Positions 7,343 through 15,770 of a stretch of DNA of 20,248 nucleotides are shown here, piece after piece. The position numbers and the translations under genes are program-made. Origin of the DNA: Mangrovibacterium sp047972415 (GTDB lineage Bacteria > Bacteroidota > Bacteroidia > Bacteroidales > Prolixibacteraceae); the NCBI GenBank assembly GCA_047972415.1, contig JBKEAN010000064.1, positions 1-20,248 on the forward strand, given 5' to 3'. The first letter of the stretch is position 1. The number at the start of each line of letters is the position of its first letter. The notes beneath the pieces are model-generated. The model had not been told where the DNA came from. It saw nothing but the letters and a program-made list of their open reading frames with translations, and did no database searches.

Positions 7343-7626
7343 ACATTAAAGGTTTTTTATTATTTATTGGTTTTCAATTTATTTTGGCAAACTACAATTC
7401 AACAAACCACCGGTAATTCACCAATGATTATACTATTCTCTTTCACAGGTTTAAATATACAATAAGAAATAAACAAATACCGGGTGTTGCAGAGAAATAA
7501 CTAACAGAATTCTGCCAGTTTATATTCGTTTTCTGCCAGGGTTTGTGTTACGAAGATAAAAAAACTATGAAATAGAAAGGGCCACCTATCAGGCAGCCCT
7601 TCGCATTAGTTCTCAATCTATGTAAA
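7343..7626. other. AT-rich gap between susD and DUF1080 gene
   Basis: This 284-bp segment has no convincing reading frame. It holds the hairpin at 7577-7601 near its susD end and is otherwise AT-rich. It is the longest gap inside the central locus, so an internal promoter for the enzyme genes is possible, but I found no clear TTTG/TAnnTTTG pair. Confidence 0.5.
7577..7601 (-). terminator. Hairpin after susD, possible partial terminator
   Basis: On the minus strand AAGGGC (7601-7596) pairs with GCCCTT (7582-7577). A further 3-bp inner stem closes over a 3-nt loop, with a 2x2 internal loop between. It starts about 26 nt past the susD stop and is followed by T-rich sequence including seven T's (7564-7558), about 12 nt further on. 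The distance makes it an imperfect intrinsic terminator. It could also be an mRNA 3'-end stabiliser that favours SusCD over the enzyme genes. Confidence 0.5.
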
Positions 7627-9549
7627 TTACCAGCCCGGATTATCGGGTAGTAAATTCGGGTTCAGTGCTGTTTCTTCCAACGGCAATGGCAACAAGTAAT
7701 ACTTATCAAGCCATCCTTTTCCGATTGTTGATTGATCTGCAAAACGTTTTACATATCCCTCTCCGGCCGAAGTTTTAGCAACAGCGCCAAAGTTTTCATC
7801 AACCAGGTCGATGTTATAAATTTTGCTGTACACCGCACCTGATGTTTTATCGGTATAATCGCTGTAACGCAAATAACAGCCAACAACATTACGGTTGATA
7901 TACCACGGTGCGCGTTTCCAGCGGCGTATATCGTCGAAGCCGGCGCCTTCGCCCAACATTTCAACAATACGCTCGCGACGGATTTCCCAAAGCACAGCAT
8001 CAACAGTCTGATCGCGATCCGGGTCAAAGTCGCTACCAATTGAAGAAACGGTCATATTGGCAACACCGCCCCGTGCCCTCAATTTGTTAATTGAGGCATC
8101 AGCAACAGCTTGGCTGAAACTACCCAGCTCCCATTTTGCCTCGGCATAATTCAGGTAAATTTCGCTCATGTGAAAAATTGGCATATCAGCCTCATTTACA
8201 CCTGCCGGAACGTTGGTTTCCCATTGGTTATAATACCGGAAGAATGAATAACCGGTGGACGATTTCAGGTAAGCCGTACCGTACTTATCAATGTTTGGCG
8301 ACTGCGGACATATCCCAATATTGTTGAATGCCGTGGCAGGTAAACGTTTACTTGTTGCGCTTGGGAAAAGCGACGACATCATGTTTACATATTCGCTGTA
8401 ATTGGTATTGAACGCGGCTGGTTCGGCGTATTTATAAGGTGCAGAAGCGGCATCGTAATACGGCGGTATAACACTGGCATACAATCGCTTATCGCGATTA
8501 CGGAATTCATTATACATGGTTTCATCACCATCATATTCGGTATTGCTTGCATTATGAATTGGTAAGCCATTTTGGCTAAGGTACAAATCAACCGTGTGTT
8601 TGGGCACTTCCCAGCCGTTTGCCCCGGTACGACAATAACGCCCAATGTAGTGTGTAAGAACGCCGGTTACAAATTCTTTGTAAAGGATTACCCCCGGGTT
8701 AGCTGACAAGCTTGGACTGTTGAACAACTCGTCGTAGGTACCTAACGAAGGGTAAGAAGCCATTAAGGCCGTTGAGGCTCGAACCGATTGCTCCAGCAGT
8801 GCAGTTTGGTCGTATTTTGCATCGCCGTCGCTCACATTATGATACTTTCTCCATGTTCCTTCAAATAAGCCTACGCGTGAAATTAGAAACTGAACACATG
8901 CTTTGTTGATGGTATTGTCGCCATCGCCGTCTTCATTAATGTTTTCCTCGGCATAAAGCAGGTCATCCAGCATATTGTCAACTACGGTGACACGGCTATC
9001 ACGCGGAGCGTCTTTTAAAGGGTCAACTTCGGAAACTGGTTGTTCAACCCAGGGCACATCGCCATAGCGAGATACCATTTCGGCATACAAAAACGAACGG
9101 AAGAAATAACCAACCGAACGCCAATGTGCTTTTTCATCGTCGGTCATTTGAGAATCGTCAATATTCGCCAACATGATGTTTACCCTGCGAATGTAGGAGA
9201 AGCTCCAGCCTCCTGTTGCATAAAGCCAATAAGCACCGGCATCGTCGCCACTGGCAAACGTAGTAGCGACCTGGCTGGCGTAGGCATTTGGTGCAACAAC
9301 CTGATTGTACAATAGGTAACCGGCAAAAGCATCGCCACGGCCAGGACCGCGGTAACTGTTAATGGTTCGTGTTATGCCCGAATAATCCATAAAAACATCG
9401 TACATTCCCCAGGCATAGGTTTCGAAATTAGCATAGGTTTCGAAGGCTGTTGCTTCTGTTTGCGATTCAATCGGATATTTCTCCAGAAAATCATCGTTAC
9501 AAGAAACGAATAACAGCGCGATGTATATTGACAAAATAATTTTCTTCAT
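7627..9549 (-). CDS. SusD/RagB family glycan-binding lipoprotein
   Basis: A 640-aa outer-membrane surface lipoprotein, within the upper range for SusD homologues. The signal peptide MKKIILSIYIALLFVSC gives a lipidated Cys17, followed by the usual SusD start NDDFLEKYPIESQTEATAF. The N-terminal helical TPR-like part runs through RRVNIMLANIDDSQM and YFFRSFLYAEMVSRYGDVPWV, a very typical SusD segment. Near the C-terminus are MSEIYLNYAEAKWELG, INKLRARGGV and EIRRERIVEMLGEGAGFDDIRRW, all family hallmarks. It would cap the SusC barrel and bind the incoming saccharide or glycoside. It begins 13 nt after the susC stop, so the pair is co-transcribed. Ligand specificity cannot be told from sequence. Confidence 0.97.
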   Translation of the reverse strand: MKKIILSIYIALLFVSCNDDFLEKYPIESQTEATAFETYANFETYAWGMYDVFMDYSGITRTINSYRGPGRGDAFAGYLLYNQVVAPNAYASQVATTFASGDDAGAYWLYATGGWSFSYIRRVNIMLANIDDSQMTDDEKAHWRSVGYFFRSFLYAEMVSRYGDVPWVEQPVSEVDPLKDAPRDSRVTVVDNMLDDLLYAEENINEDGDGDNTINKACVQFLISRVGLFEGTWRKYHNVSDGDAKYDQTALLEQSVRASTALMASYPSLGTYDELFNSPSLSANPGVILYKEFVTGVLTHYIGRYCRTGANGWEVPKHTVDLYLSQNGLPIHNASNTEYDGDETMYNEFRNRDKRLYASVIPPYYDAASAPYKYAEPAAFNTNYSEYVNMMSSLFPSATSKRLPATAFNNIGICPQSPNIDKYGTAYLKSSTGYSFFRYYNQWETNVPAGVNEADMPIFHMSEIYLNYAEAKWELGSFSQAVADASINKLRARGGVANMTVSSIGSDFDPDRDQTVDAVLWEIRRERIVEMLGEGAGFDDIRRWKRAPWYINRNVVGCYLRYSDYTDKTSGAVYSKIYNIDLVDENFGAVAKTSAGEGYVKRFADQSTIGKGWLDKYYLLPLPLEETALNPNLLPDNPGW

Positions 9550-9562
9550 AATTAACGTATTT

Positions 9563-12500
9563 TTATAGTGTCAGGTTAATACCAAATGAATAGGTTGCAT
9601 AGAACGGATACCCCCAGCCCAACCGTTCCGGGTCAATCCCTTTTGTGAGACTAGAGAAGGTTAACATGTTCTCGCCACTAAAGAAGATTTTACCGCTACC
9701 AATTCCAACACGGCTCAGAAGTTGTTTTGGCACAGTATAGCTCAGCGTAACATTCTTTAGCCTGAGGTAACTAGCATTAGAGAGGTATTTGGTTTGTACC
9801 CGGTAGTTTGATTCCCTGTTTTCGTTTTCGCCGTAAATACGGGGCAAGAATGCATTTGCGTTTACAGCGCTATAATCGCCATTGGCCCTGTCTGCTGGCT
9901 TCCAGTAGTCCAGGTTGTCTTCGTAAACACCTACATAATGCAAGGAGGGGCCAAACATCAGGTCATTCCGTATCCAGGCATCCCGTTTCCCTGTCCCTTG
10001 CATGAGGATTGACAAGTCGAATGCCTTCCAGCCTACATTGGCATTAATACCATATTGGTAGCGGGCAGAGCTGTTACCAATGATTTTCCGGTCGCCTGGT
10101 TCATGAACCGTATTTTCACCGGTATTAATAACTTCATCACTATCATCAAGGTTAACAAACTTCACATCGCCCGGTTTGGCCGTGTAGCCGTTCAAACTTG
10201 TTACACCGTCTTTCAATACAAAATTGGTCAGGTCGTCAAAATCGTCAGCCGTGTAATACCCGGCAGTTTCATAGCCCCAGATTTCGCCAATTTCCATTCC
10301 TTCCCTATAATTACTGTTTGTTGAAGAATCGTAGAACAGCCCGGCTTCATTGTCGTATTTAGTAATAACTGTTCTCGAATCATACAGGTTAAATCCAACA
10401 CCATAACGCCATTTGCCAATACGGTCTTTCCATTGCACGCCCAATTCCCAACCTTTTGTTTCCAAATCGGCAGCGTTCTGGTCGGGGGCATTTGCACCAA
10501 CTACGGCCGGAAGTTGCACGCCCGGTGCCAACATACCGATTGTATTGCGCTGGTACCAGTCGAAAGTAGAGCTCAAGCGGTTATTCAGCATGGCCAAGTC
10601 AATACCCAAATCGAGGGTTTGAACTACTTCCCATGAATAGTCGGTTCGTATAAGTCCGGGAGGGGTCAAGGTTGTGGGCAACTCGCCACCAACCAACCAA
10701 TTGGCCAAACCAGCTTCCATTACCGGCATATAACCATATTCGGCTACCCCACTTTGGTTACCTAGCTCGCCATACGAAACACGTAATTTTGCCAGGTCCA
10801 ACCAATCGTTGGTCCGATCCATAAACGATTCACTATCAAGTCTCCAACCAGCCGAAACTGAAGGGAAGAACCCGAACCGGGTATCTGTTGGAAACTTAGA
10901 AGAACCATCGTAACGGCCATTTACTTCCAATAAATACTTGTCCTTGTAATTATAATTAGCACGGAAAAATCCGCTTCGGATGGCATACTGAACAAAATTG
11001 TCCGTCACATAATAAATTCCGGTAGCGCTTGAAAACGATGGCTTCTCCGGGTTAATCATCTCATTGGAATTCACTGCCAGCGATTCAAAGTTGCGGGTTT
11101 CCTGTGAATAACCTGCCATTAATTTAAAATTATGCCCTTTGCCAAGTTCCTTCTCGTAAGATGCGTAAGTATTAAACGAATTGAGTGCAATGCTGGTTTT
11201 GGTGTTGTAATATCTGGGGTCGGCTGAGATATTATCCACGGTATTTTGGATGGTAATCATCTCCTCAGCATTCGTATAATATTTATAGTCTTTTGCTGTC
11301 GTTTCGTAGGTATATTCAAAAATTGCTTCAAACCCTTTAAACGGATGTACTGAAGTTCGTGAAAACAACCTCGTATTTTCGGTTAACCATTTGGAGGGAT
11401 CGCCGTAGCGAATGAAGTTACTAGGTGTAAATACCGGGTAAGCATCACCTTCAACATCGTAACTAGCAGGCATCGACCCGGTTGGGGTAATGACTGGATC
11501 GGCAGTTTTAAAAATATCCGAATTCTCGACATAACTTCTGTCGGATTTTGTAAATCCAACATCAATCGATTGGGTTAACCAATCGGTAATATCGGCACTG
11601 ATATAGGATGTCAGGTTAATGCGGTCAAAACCATCCTTACTGGTAATGAGCGGACCATTTTGGTCGGTATAACCCATTGCCATGCGGTACGAAAGTTTTT
11701 CGGTTCCTCCGGTTGCCGATACGTTGTGGGTTTGCTGAAAGCCAAAATCGTCGAGAATGGCTTCTTGCGGGTTTCCGGCAGTAAGGTAATAATAGTAACT
11801 TTCGCCTGCCGGCAGGTAACGGCCATCCTGAAAGTAATCGCCCGAATGATTGGCTGCAAAAGCGCTTGGATTGGCATTGTATTCGTTGACATAGCCCAAA
11901 TAGTCGTCAATGTTTACGTTATTCAGGAGCGGTCCATTCAAAAATTCCTTCATCGTTTCCAGGTATGTGGCAACCGAAGCTTGTTGGGGACGGTTAATGG
12001 CCGTTTGGAAAGCAAAATTATTGTTGTAATTCAACGTAAATGTTTCCCCTTTTTTGGCTTTTTTGGTGGTAATAAGAATGACCCCAAAAGCACCACGTGC
12101 CCCATAAATAGCAGCCGATGCGGCATCTTTCAATACCGAAACCGATTCAATATCTTCCGGGTTCAGCAAATCAATTGAGCCGGGTACGTTATCAATCAAT
12201 ACCAGTGGCTCGCCTGATGTTGTCGGGTCGGCACCCAAGGCAGCAATAGAGGTAATACCCCTGATGTTTAAGGTCTTTGATTGGCCAGGGGTTGATCCGC
12301 CGGTTACCTGCAAACCGGGAATAGTACCTTGCAAAGCACTGGCAACACTTGTTACGGGGCGGCTACCAAGCACTTCCTCCATTTTTACTTGGGTAACAGC
12401 ACCGGTGAGGTTTACTTTTTTCTGGGTGCCGTAACCTACAGCTACAACTTCGTCAATACCAATGGCATCTTCTTCGAGCGCAATATTAACGACGGTTTTC

Positions 12501-13087
12501 CCGGCCACACTTACTTCCTGTGACTTCATTCCAACAAACGAAAACATCAGAACGCCAGTTGCCGGAACATTGCTCAGGCTGTAATTTCCGTCAAAATCAG
12601 TTACAGTGCCATTGGTTGTTCCTTTTATCACAATGGAAACGCCCGGTAGCGAGGCGCCGGTTGGGTCGGTAACTTTACCGGTAATTTTGCCGGTTTGCTG
12701 CGCCGACACTTGAGGCGCATTGGATGTAATAGCAATTTGGCGGTCGTTAATTTTATAAACCACGTTTGATTCTTTAAAAACGTCGGCTAAAATTTCGGGG
12801 ACAGATTTATCATTTGCACTCACGTTAACAAGCCTGTTTACATCAATCTGCGAAGCATCGTAAATAAAATAGAAATCCGATTTCTCTTCTATTTGGTTTA
12901 ATACATTTTTTACGGTCGAATTGTGAAGGTCTAGGCTAATACGCGTTGTCTGGGAATAACTGCTGACTGCGAATGCCTGAACTACACCAATGAACAAAGC
13001 AATGAATGTTAATTTCATGGTTATTAACAATTTTGACTTCCACAATGGTTTCATTACGGAAATCCATGGGTAATAGTTTTTTTTCAT
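9563..13087 (-). CDS. SusC/RagA TonB-dependent transporter with STN domain
   Basis: A 1174-aa outer-membrane transporter. A long N-terminal signal region ends near AFAVSSYSQ (38-46). An STN (secretin/TonB N-terminal) domain follows at about 50-120, including ISLDLHNSTVKNVLNQI and FYFIYDASQID. Then comes a CarboxypepD_reg-like beta domain at about 133-205 (GKITGKVTDPTGASLPGVSI), the TonB-box region DEVVAVGYGTQKK (212-224), the plug with VLIDNVPGSIDLLNPEDIES and the 22-strand barrel ending YSFGINLTL. It imports the SusD-bound ligand using TonB energy. The STN domain is the part that contacts FecR anti-sigma factors, and the fecR gene is directly upstream, so I infer substrate-dependent induction of this operon. 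Near the C-terminus YLSNASYLRLKNVTLSYT is a standard SusC signature. Confidence 0.97.
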   Translation of the reverse strand: MKKNYYPWISVMKPLWKSKLLITMKLTFIALFIGVVQAFAVSSYSQTTRISLDLHNSTVKNVLNQIEEKSDFYFIYDASQIDVNRLVNVSANDKSVPEILADVFKESNVVYKINDRQIAITSNAPQVSAQQTGKITGKVTDPTGASLPGVSIVIKGTTNGTVTDFDGNYSLSNVPATGVLMFSFVGMKSQEVSVAGKTVVNIALEEDAIGIDEVVAVGYGTQKKVNLTGAVTQVKMEEVLGSRPVTSVASALQGTIPGLQVTGGSTPGQSKTLNIRGITSIAALGADPTTSGEPLVLIDNVPGSIDLLNPEDIESVSVLKDAASAAIYGARGAFGVILITTKKAKKGETFTLNYNNNFAFQTAINRPQQASVATYLETMKEFLNGPLLNNVNIDDYLGYVNEYNANPSAFAANHSGDYFQDGRYLPAGESYYYYLTAGNPQEAILDDFGFQQTHNVSATGGTEKLSYRMAMGYTDQNGPLITSKDGFDRINLTSYISADITDWLTQSIDVGFTKSDRSYVENSDIFKTADPVITPTGSMPASYDVEGDAYPVFTPSNFIRYGDPSKWLTENTRLFSRTSVHPFKGFEAIFEYTYETTAKDYKYYTNAEEMITIQNTVDNISADPRYYNTKTSIALNSFNTYASYEKELGKGHNFKLMAGYSQETRNFESLAVNSNEMINPEKPSFSSATGIYYVTDNFVQYAIRSGFFRANYNYKDKYLLEVNGRYDGSSKFPTDTRFGFFPSVSAGWRLDSESFMDRTNDWLDLAKLRVSYGELGNQSGVAEYGYMPVMEAGLANWLVGGELPTTLTPPGLIRTDYSWEVVQTLDLGIDLAMLNNRLSSTFDWYQRNTIGMLAPGVQLPAVVGANAPDQNAADLETKGWELGVQWKDRIGKWRYGVGFNLYDSRTVITKYDNEAGLFYDSSTNSNYREGMEIGEIWGYETAGYYTADDFDDLTNFVLKDGVTSLNGYTAKPGDVKFVNLDDSDEVINTGENTVHEPGDRKIIGNSSARYQYGINANVGWKAFDLSILMQGTGKRDAWIRNDLMFGPSLHYVGVYEDNLDYWKPADRANGDYSAVNANAFLPRIYGENENRESNYRVQTKYLSNASYLRLKNVTLSYTVPKQLLSRVGIGSGKIFFSGENMLTFSSLTKGIDPERLGWGYPFYATYSFGINLTL

Positions 13088-13114
13088 AAATTTGTTTCAA
13101 TTTGGATTAAAATT

Positions 13115-13147
13115 CAAATTAATAGGTGCTTCAGCCTGAGAAACAAA
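13115..13147 (-). promoter_or_regulatory. Candidate Bacteroidota-type promoter for susC
   Basis: Read on the minus strand, TTTG (13147-13144) is followed after 21 nt by TTAATTTG (13122-13115), one base off the Bacteroidota -7 consensus TAnnTTTG. The spacing fits the -33/-7 arrangement described for the housekeeping sigma factor. It would start a transcript a short distance before the susC ATG at 13087. The neighbouring ECF sigma factor may use a different sequence, so this is tentative. Confidence 0.3.
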
Positions 13148-13173
13148 AAGCACCTAAAACACATTTTTTAATG

Positions 13174-13195
13174 AAGGAGATGGAAACATCTCCTT
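13174..13195. terminator. Perfect 9-bp hairpin between fecR and susC
   Basis: AAGGAGATG (13174-13182), a GAAA loop and CATCTCCTT (13187-13195) form a perfect 9-bp stem with a 4-nt loop. On the minus strand it lies about 60 nt past the fecR stop (13256) and could end or attenuate the sigma/anti-sigma transcript before susC. The T-tract (five T's at 13194-13198) follows it only on the plus strand; on the minus strand CATTAAAAAA follows, so minus-strand termination would be weak. Confidence 0.5.
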
Positions 13196-13255
13196 TTTGG
13201 TTATCAACTTCCTGGCATATGTCTTATTTTTTTATTATTCTCTATTAATTGCATT

Positions 13256-14248
13256 TTATTCTAAAATCAGTTTTGTACAAATTCCACCTTCCCGAATAAC
13301 CTCTCCTTTTATTTTACAGGTAAACTCCATCAAATCAACCACATTATCAAGGCTTTCGTTTTTAAATTTCCCGGTAAACACGGATTTGTAAACCTTTGGG
13401 TTTTTCACCTCTACCTCAATATCATATTTTCGCGAAAGCGTTCGGATAACTTCATCCATTGGTGCATCGTGAAAAGTAAGCATGCCACTTTTCCAGTTGG
13501 TATATTCCAATACGTTGGTGCCTGCAATGGCTACACGTTGTTGCGGGCCATCAAATACGGCCCGTTCTCCCGGGTTTAGGCGGCAAATGGGCTGTTTGCT
13601 TGTTGCTTTCGCCAATTCAACGCTCCCTGTTTCGAGCACAACGCTGGTTGTAAGCTCATCGGGGTAACAACTAATGTCGAACTTGGTCCCCAAAGCTTTC
13701 ACTTCAATATCGCGGCATGAAACAATAAAAAGAAGTTGTTTGTTTTTGCTGACATCAAAATAGGCCTGACCCGACAAACGCATGTCCCGGTTGTCAATTC
13801 CATATTGGCTGTTGTATTGAAGCGTGCTACCTGAGTTTAGCCATATAGCAGTGCCGTCCGGCAGAATAATTTTCGATATCTGTCCCTTCTCTGCAATAAC
13901 TGTGGTATATTGTTCCGGATTGTTGTTGGTAACTGCATTATGGCCAATAAAATACGTAAATACCGACAACGAAATAAAGAGCAAAAGCATTGCAGCGTAT
14001 TTCAGATACAAATTCAGGTTGGGCCGGCTTTTTTTTTGTGAAATTGTGTTGTTAAGCAATTTAAACGATTCCCTAACTTGCTTTTCAGGCATACTTCTTT
14101 GTGTCGAAATTAGTGCCCAACTGTATTTGGCCCTTTTATAGAGCTCCCTCTTTTCCTCATCGTCATTTACAGACTGTGCAACCTGTGCCCTTTTCGACCG
14201 ATCCAGGTTGTTGGTAACAAGCTTCAGTATTTCATTCACATCTTCCAT
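13256..14248 (-). CDS. FecR family anti-sigma factor (DUF4974 C-terminus)
   Basis: I choose the ATG at 14248 (330 aa, MEDVNEILKL) over an upstream TTG in the same frame, since FecR proteins of this type start with a short cytoplasmic helical region. Residues 1-80 are the cytoplasmic sigma-binding part, a single membrane helix is at about 82-102 (LKYAAMLLLFISLSVFTYFI), and the periplasmic FecR domain at about 115-210 contains ILPDGTAIWLNSGSTLQY and RLSGQAYFDVSKN. The last 70 residues (MLTFHDAPMDEVIRTLSRKY, then FTGKFKNESLDNVVDLM) match the DUF4974-type domain, an STN-like module. It holds the upstream-encoded ECF sigma factor until the SusC STN domain signals ligand binding. It starts 75 nt after the sigma gene. 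Confidence 0.95.
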   Translation of the reverse strand: MEDVNEILKLVTNNLDRSKRAQVAQSVNDDEEKRELYKRAKYSWALISTQRSMPEKQVRESFKLLNNTISQKKSRPNLNLYLKYAAMLLLFISLSVFTYFIGHNAVTNNNPEQYTTVIAEKGQISKIILPDGTAIWLNSGSTLQYNSQYGIDNRDMRLSGQAYFDVSKNKQLLFIVSCRDIEVKALGTKFDISCYPDELTTSVVLETGSVELAKATSKQPICRLNPGERAVFDGPQQRVAIAGTNVLEYTNWKSGMLTFHDAPMDEVIRTLSRKYDIEVEVKNPKVYKSVFTGKFKNESLDNVVDLMEFTCKIKGEVIREGGICTKLILE

Positions 14249-14323
14249 ATGCACCACATATACCTGTATAAAGCACAAAGTCGAATTTGCCCCCCCTCCT
14301 GAAGATATTTTTTGAAAAAAAAA

Positions 14324-14914
14324 TTAGTTGTAAAAAAGGAAAGCTACAATTGGCAGATAGTCCCGAAGCGAGTGTCGAAACGATTTTAATGCCCGGCTGA
14401 TGTGTTTCTCCACAACTTTCTCCGATATGCCCAACTCAACGGCAATCTCGCGATTCTTCTTCTCCTCGAAACGGCTACGGTAAAATACCTCCCTGCATTT
14501 TGGCGGAAGTTCGCTCAGGGTTTCTTCAATAATTCGTTCAATTTCACCAAGAACGATCGACGATAAATCGATTTCTTCAAGTACCCCGGTGTTTAAATTA
14601 ATCTCCGACCCTTCCATCCCGTCCGATTTGAACAGCTTGAGCCGGTACTGTGCATCTCTCAGCTTGTAAAGGGCGTTGTTTCTGGCAACTGTAAATAAAT
14701 AGGCACTTAAATTCGTGTCTTCTCTTAGCTCAATGCGCTTATTCCACAACGCAACAAAAGTATCCTGTATAATATTCTCCGTGATATCGTGTAAGCGGAC
14801 AAACTCGAAAATAAAATAATAAAGACGCGAGTAAAACAATTTATGCACTTCTTTAAAAGCAAGTTCATCTCCCGATTTTATCCTTTTCAGTAATTGAAAG
14901 TTGTTTTGTAACAT
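14324..14914 (-). CDS. ECF-type RNA polymerase sigma factor
   Basis: A 196-aa sigma-70 family protein of the Bacteroides-expansion ECF type. Region 2 (about 10-80) includes GDELAFKEVHKLFYSRLYYF, ENIIQDTFVALWNKR and LSAYLFTVARNNALYKLRD. Region 4 (about 125-180) includes LSELPPKCREVFYRSRFEEK and the helix-turn-helix NREIAVELGISEKVVEKHISRALKSFR. Such factors pair with FecR and drive the adjacent susCD operon when the transporter is loaded. It is the first gene of the minus-strand locus; the ATG at 14914 is clear. Its own promoter must lie in the AT-rich region to its right, where I find no good consensus. Confidence 0.95.
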   Translation of the reverse strand: MLQNNFQLLKRIKSGDELAFKEVHKLFYSRLYYFIFEFVRLHDITENIIQDTFVALWNKRIELREDTNLSAYLFTVARNNALYKLRDAQYRLKLFKSDGMEGSEINLNTGVLEEIDLSSIVLGEIERIIEETLSELPPKCREVFYRSRFEEKKNREIAVELGISEKVVEKHISRALKSFRHSLRDYLPIVAFLFYN

Positions 14915-15301
14915 GAATTGCCTTGTTGGAGCATGTAAACTTAGAAAAAACTATTCGCACAAGTTTCTTTTTTGCTACTATTAATGCCGCATCCAGAAAG
15001 ATCAGTTATCAAACAAAGACATAATAAACTGACAACTAATCGAATATCAATTATCCGCGCATTCATTTTCTAAAGAATCAAAAAAACAAAATATTCTTAA
15101 CAAAAAGCCTTTTTCAGAATAACAGCATGGAATAGTTCATTTTGTAAACATAAAATAATTCTTTCAATAATCCGAGCGATAATATCGAAAAGTGAAAAAA
15201 CACCAACTAAAAAAGGCTACAGTTTCCTGCGGTCTTCAAAAACTATTTTCAATCAATGTTCTTCGTTCCTACTTATTAATCAGTCGGATGATTAGCGCAT
15301 C
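14915..15301. other. AT-rich intergenic region between divergent genes
   Basis: About 390 bp, very AT-rich, between the minus-strand sigma gene and the plus-strand AraC-type gene. It must contain the sigma-gene promoter and possibly one for the plus-strand gene. I found no clear TAnnTTTG box on either strand, no tRNA-like structure and no direct repeats. The last 60 bases before 15302, read in the AraC frame, look like decayed coding sequence (FLLINQSDD, amber codon, RIMYAS). Confidence 0.5.
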
Positions 15302-15676
15302 ATGTACGCCTCGTTTAGCCAGAAGGACAACTTTTTGAACAGCGAAAAAATAAAAACGGTTTACAATTATCTTCAACAAAACTACCACAAAAAACTGAAG
15401 GTTGAAGAGCTTGCCGAACGGGTTGATATGACGGTGGTTTCGTTTAGCCGGTTAATGAAACAGCGCACCGGTAAAACCTTTGTTGATTTTTTGAACGAGC
15501 TGCGGCTGGGCTTTGCCACCCGGCAACTGATTGAATCGAACAAAACCATTACCGAGGTTTGTTACGACTGCGGTTTCAACAATATTTCCAACTTTAACCG
15601 TATTTTCAAGAAAAGCCAGGGCTGCACCCCTTCCGAATTCAGGGAGAACTACTATGGCACTAAAAAAGTGTTTTAA
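15302..15676 (+). CDS. AraC-type DNA-binding domain protein, probably truncated
   Basis: A 124-aa protein that is almost only the AraC/XylS double helix-turn-helix domain: the first HTH around LKVEELAERVDMTVVSFSRL, the linking helix, and the second HTH with TITEVCYDCGFNNISNFNRIFKK followed by the hallmark GCTPSEFRENY. Typical bacteroidal relatives are near 290 aa with an N-terminal cupin sensor; that domain is missing here. In the same frame an amber TAG at 15293-15295 precedes this ORF and is flanked by residues resembling the normal linker of such regulators (QSDD, stop, RIMYAS), where a tyrosine is expected. A full sensor domain would run into the sigma gene, so it must have been deleted. 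It may be a remnant or a standalone DNA-binding protein. It is the only plus-strand gene recognised here. Confidence 0.75.
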   Translation: MYASFSQKDNFLNSEKIKTVYNYLQQNYHKKLKVEELAERVDMTVVSFSRLMKQRTGKTFVDFLNELRLGFATRQLIESNKTITEVCYDCGFNNISNFNRIFKKSQGCTPSEFRENYYGTKKVF

Positions 15677-15770
15677 GCATACGGCAGATTTAATTTTTAG
15701 CTACCACGTTACATGAGCCCATTCGGACGATGCCTTGCCAGTTACCTGTTATTGACTGATTACCCATATC

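Noticed and set aside
7627..9549. SusD contains DKTSGAVYS, similar to the flavinylation consensus DxxSGA(T/S)
   Set aside because: The residue that would take FMN is Val rather than Thr/Ser, and the site lies in an ordinary SusD fold, so it is unlikely to be the ApbE target.
9563..13087. SusC contains DPTGAS, also resembling a flavinylation site
   Set aside because: Spacing from the Asp is one residue short and this is the usual D-x-G-x-x-L-P-G turn of the carboxypeptidase-regulatory-like domain.
14915..15301. Possible small RNA, CRISPR or insertion-sequence end in the AT-rich gap
   Set aside because: No direct repeats, terminal inverted repeats or stable GC-rich stem could be seen.
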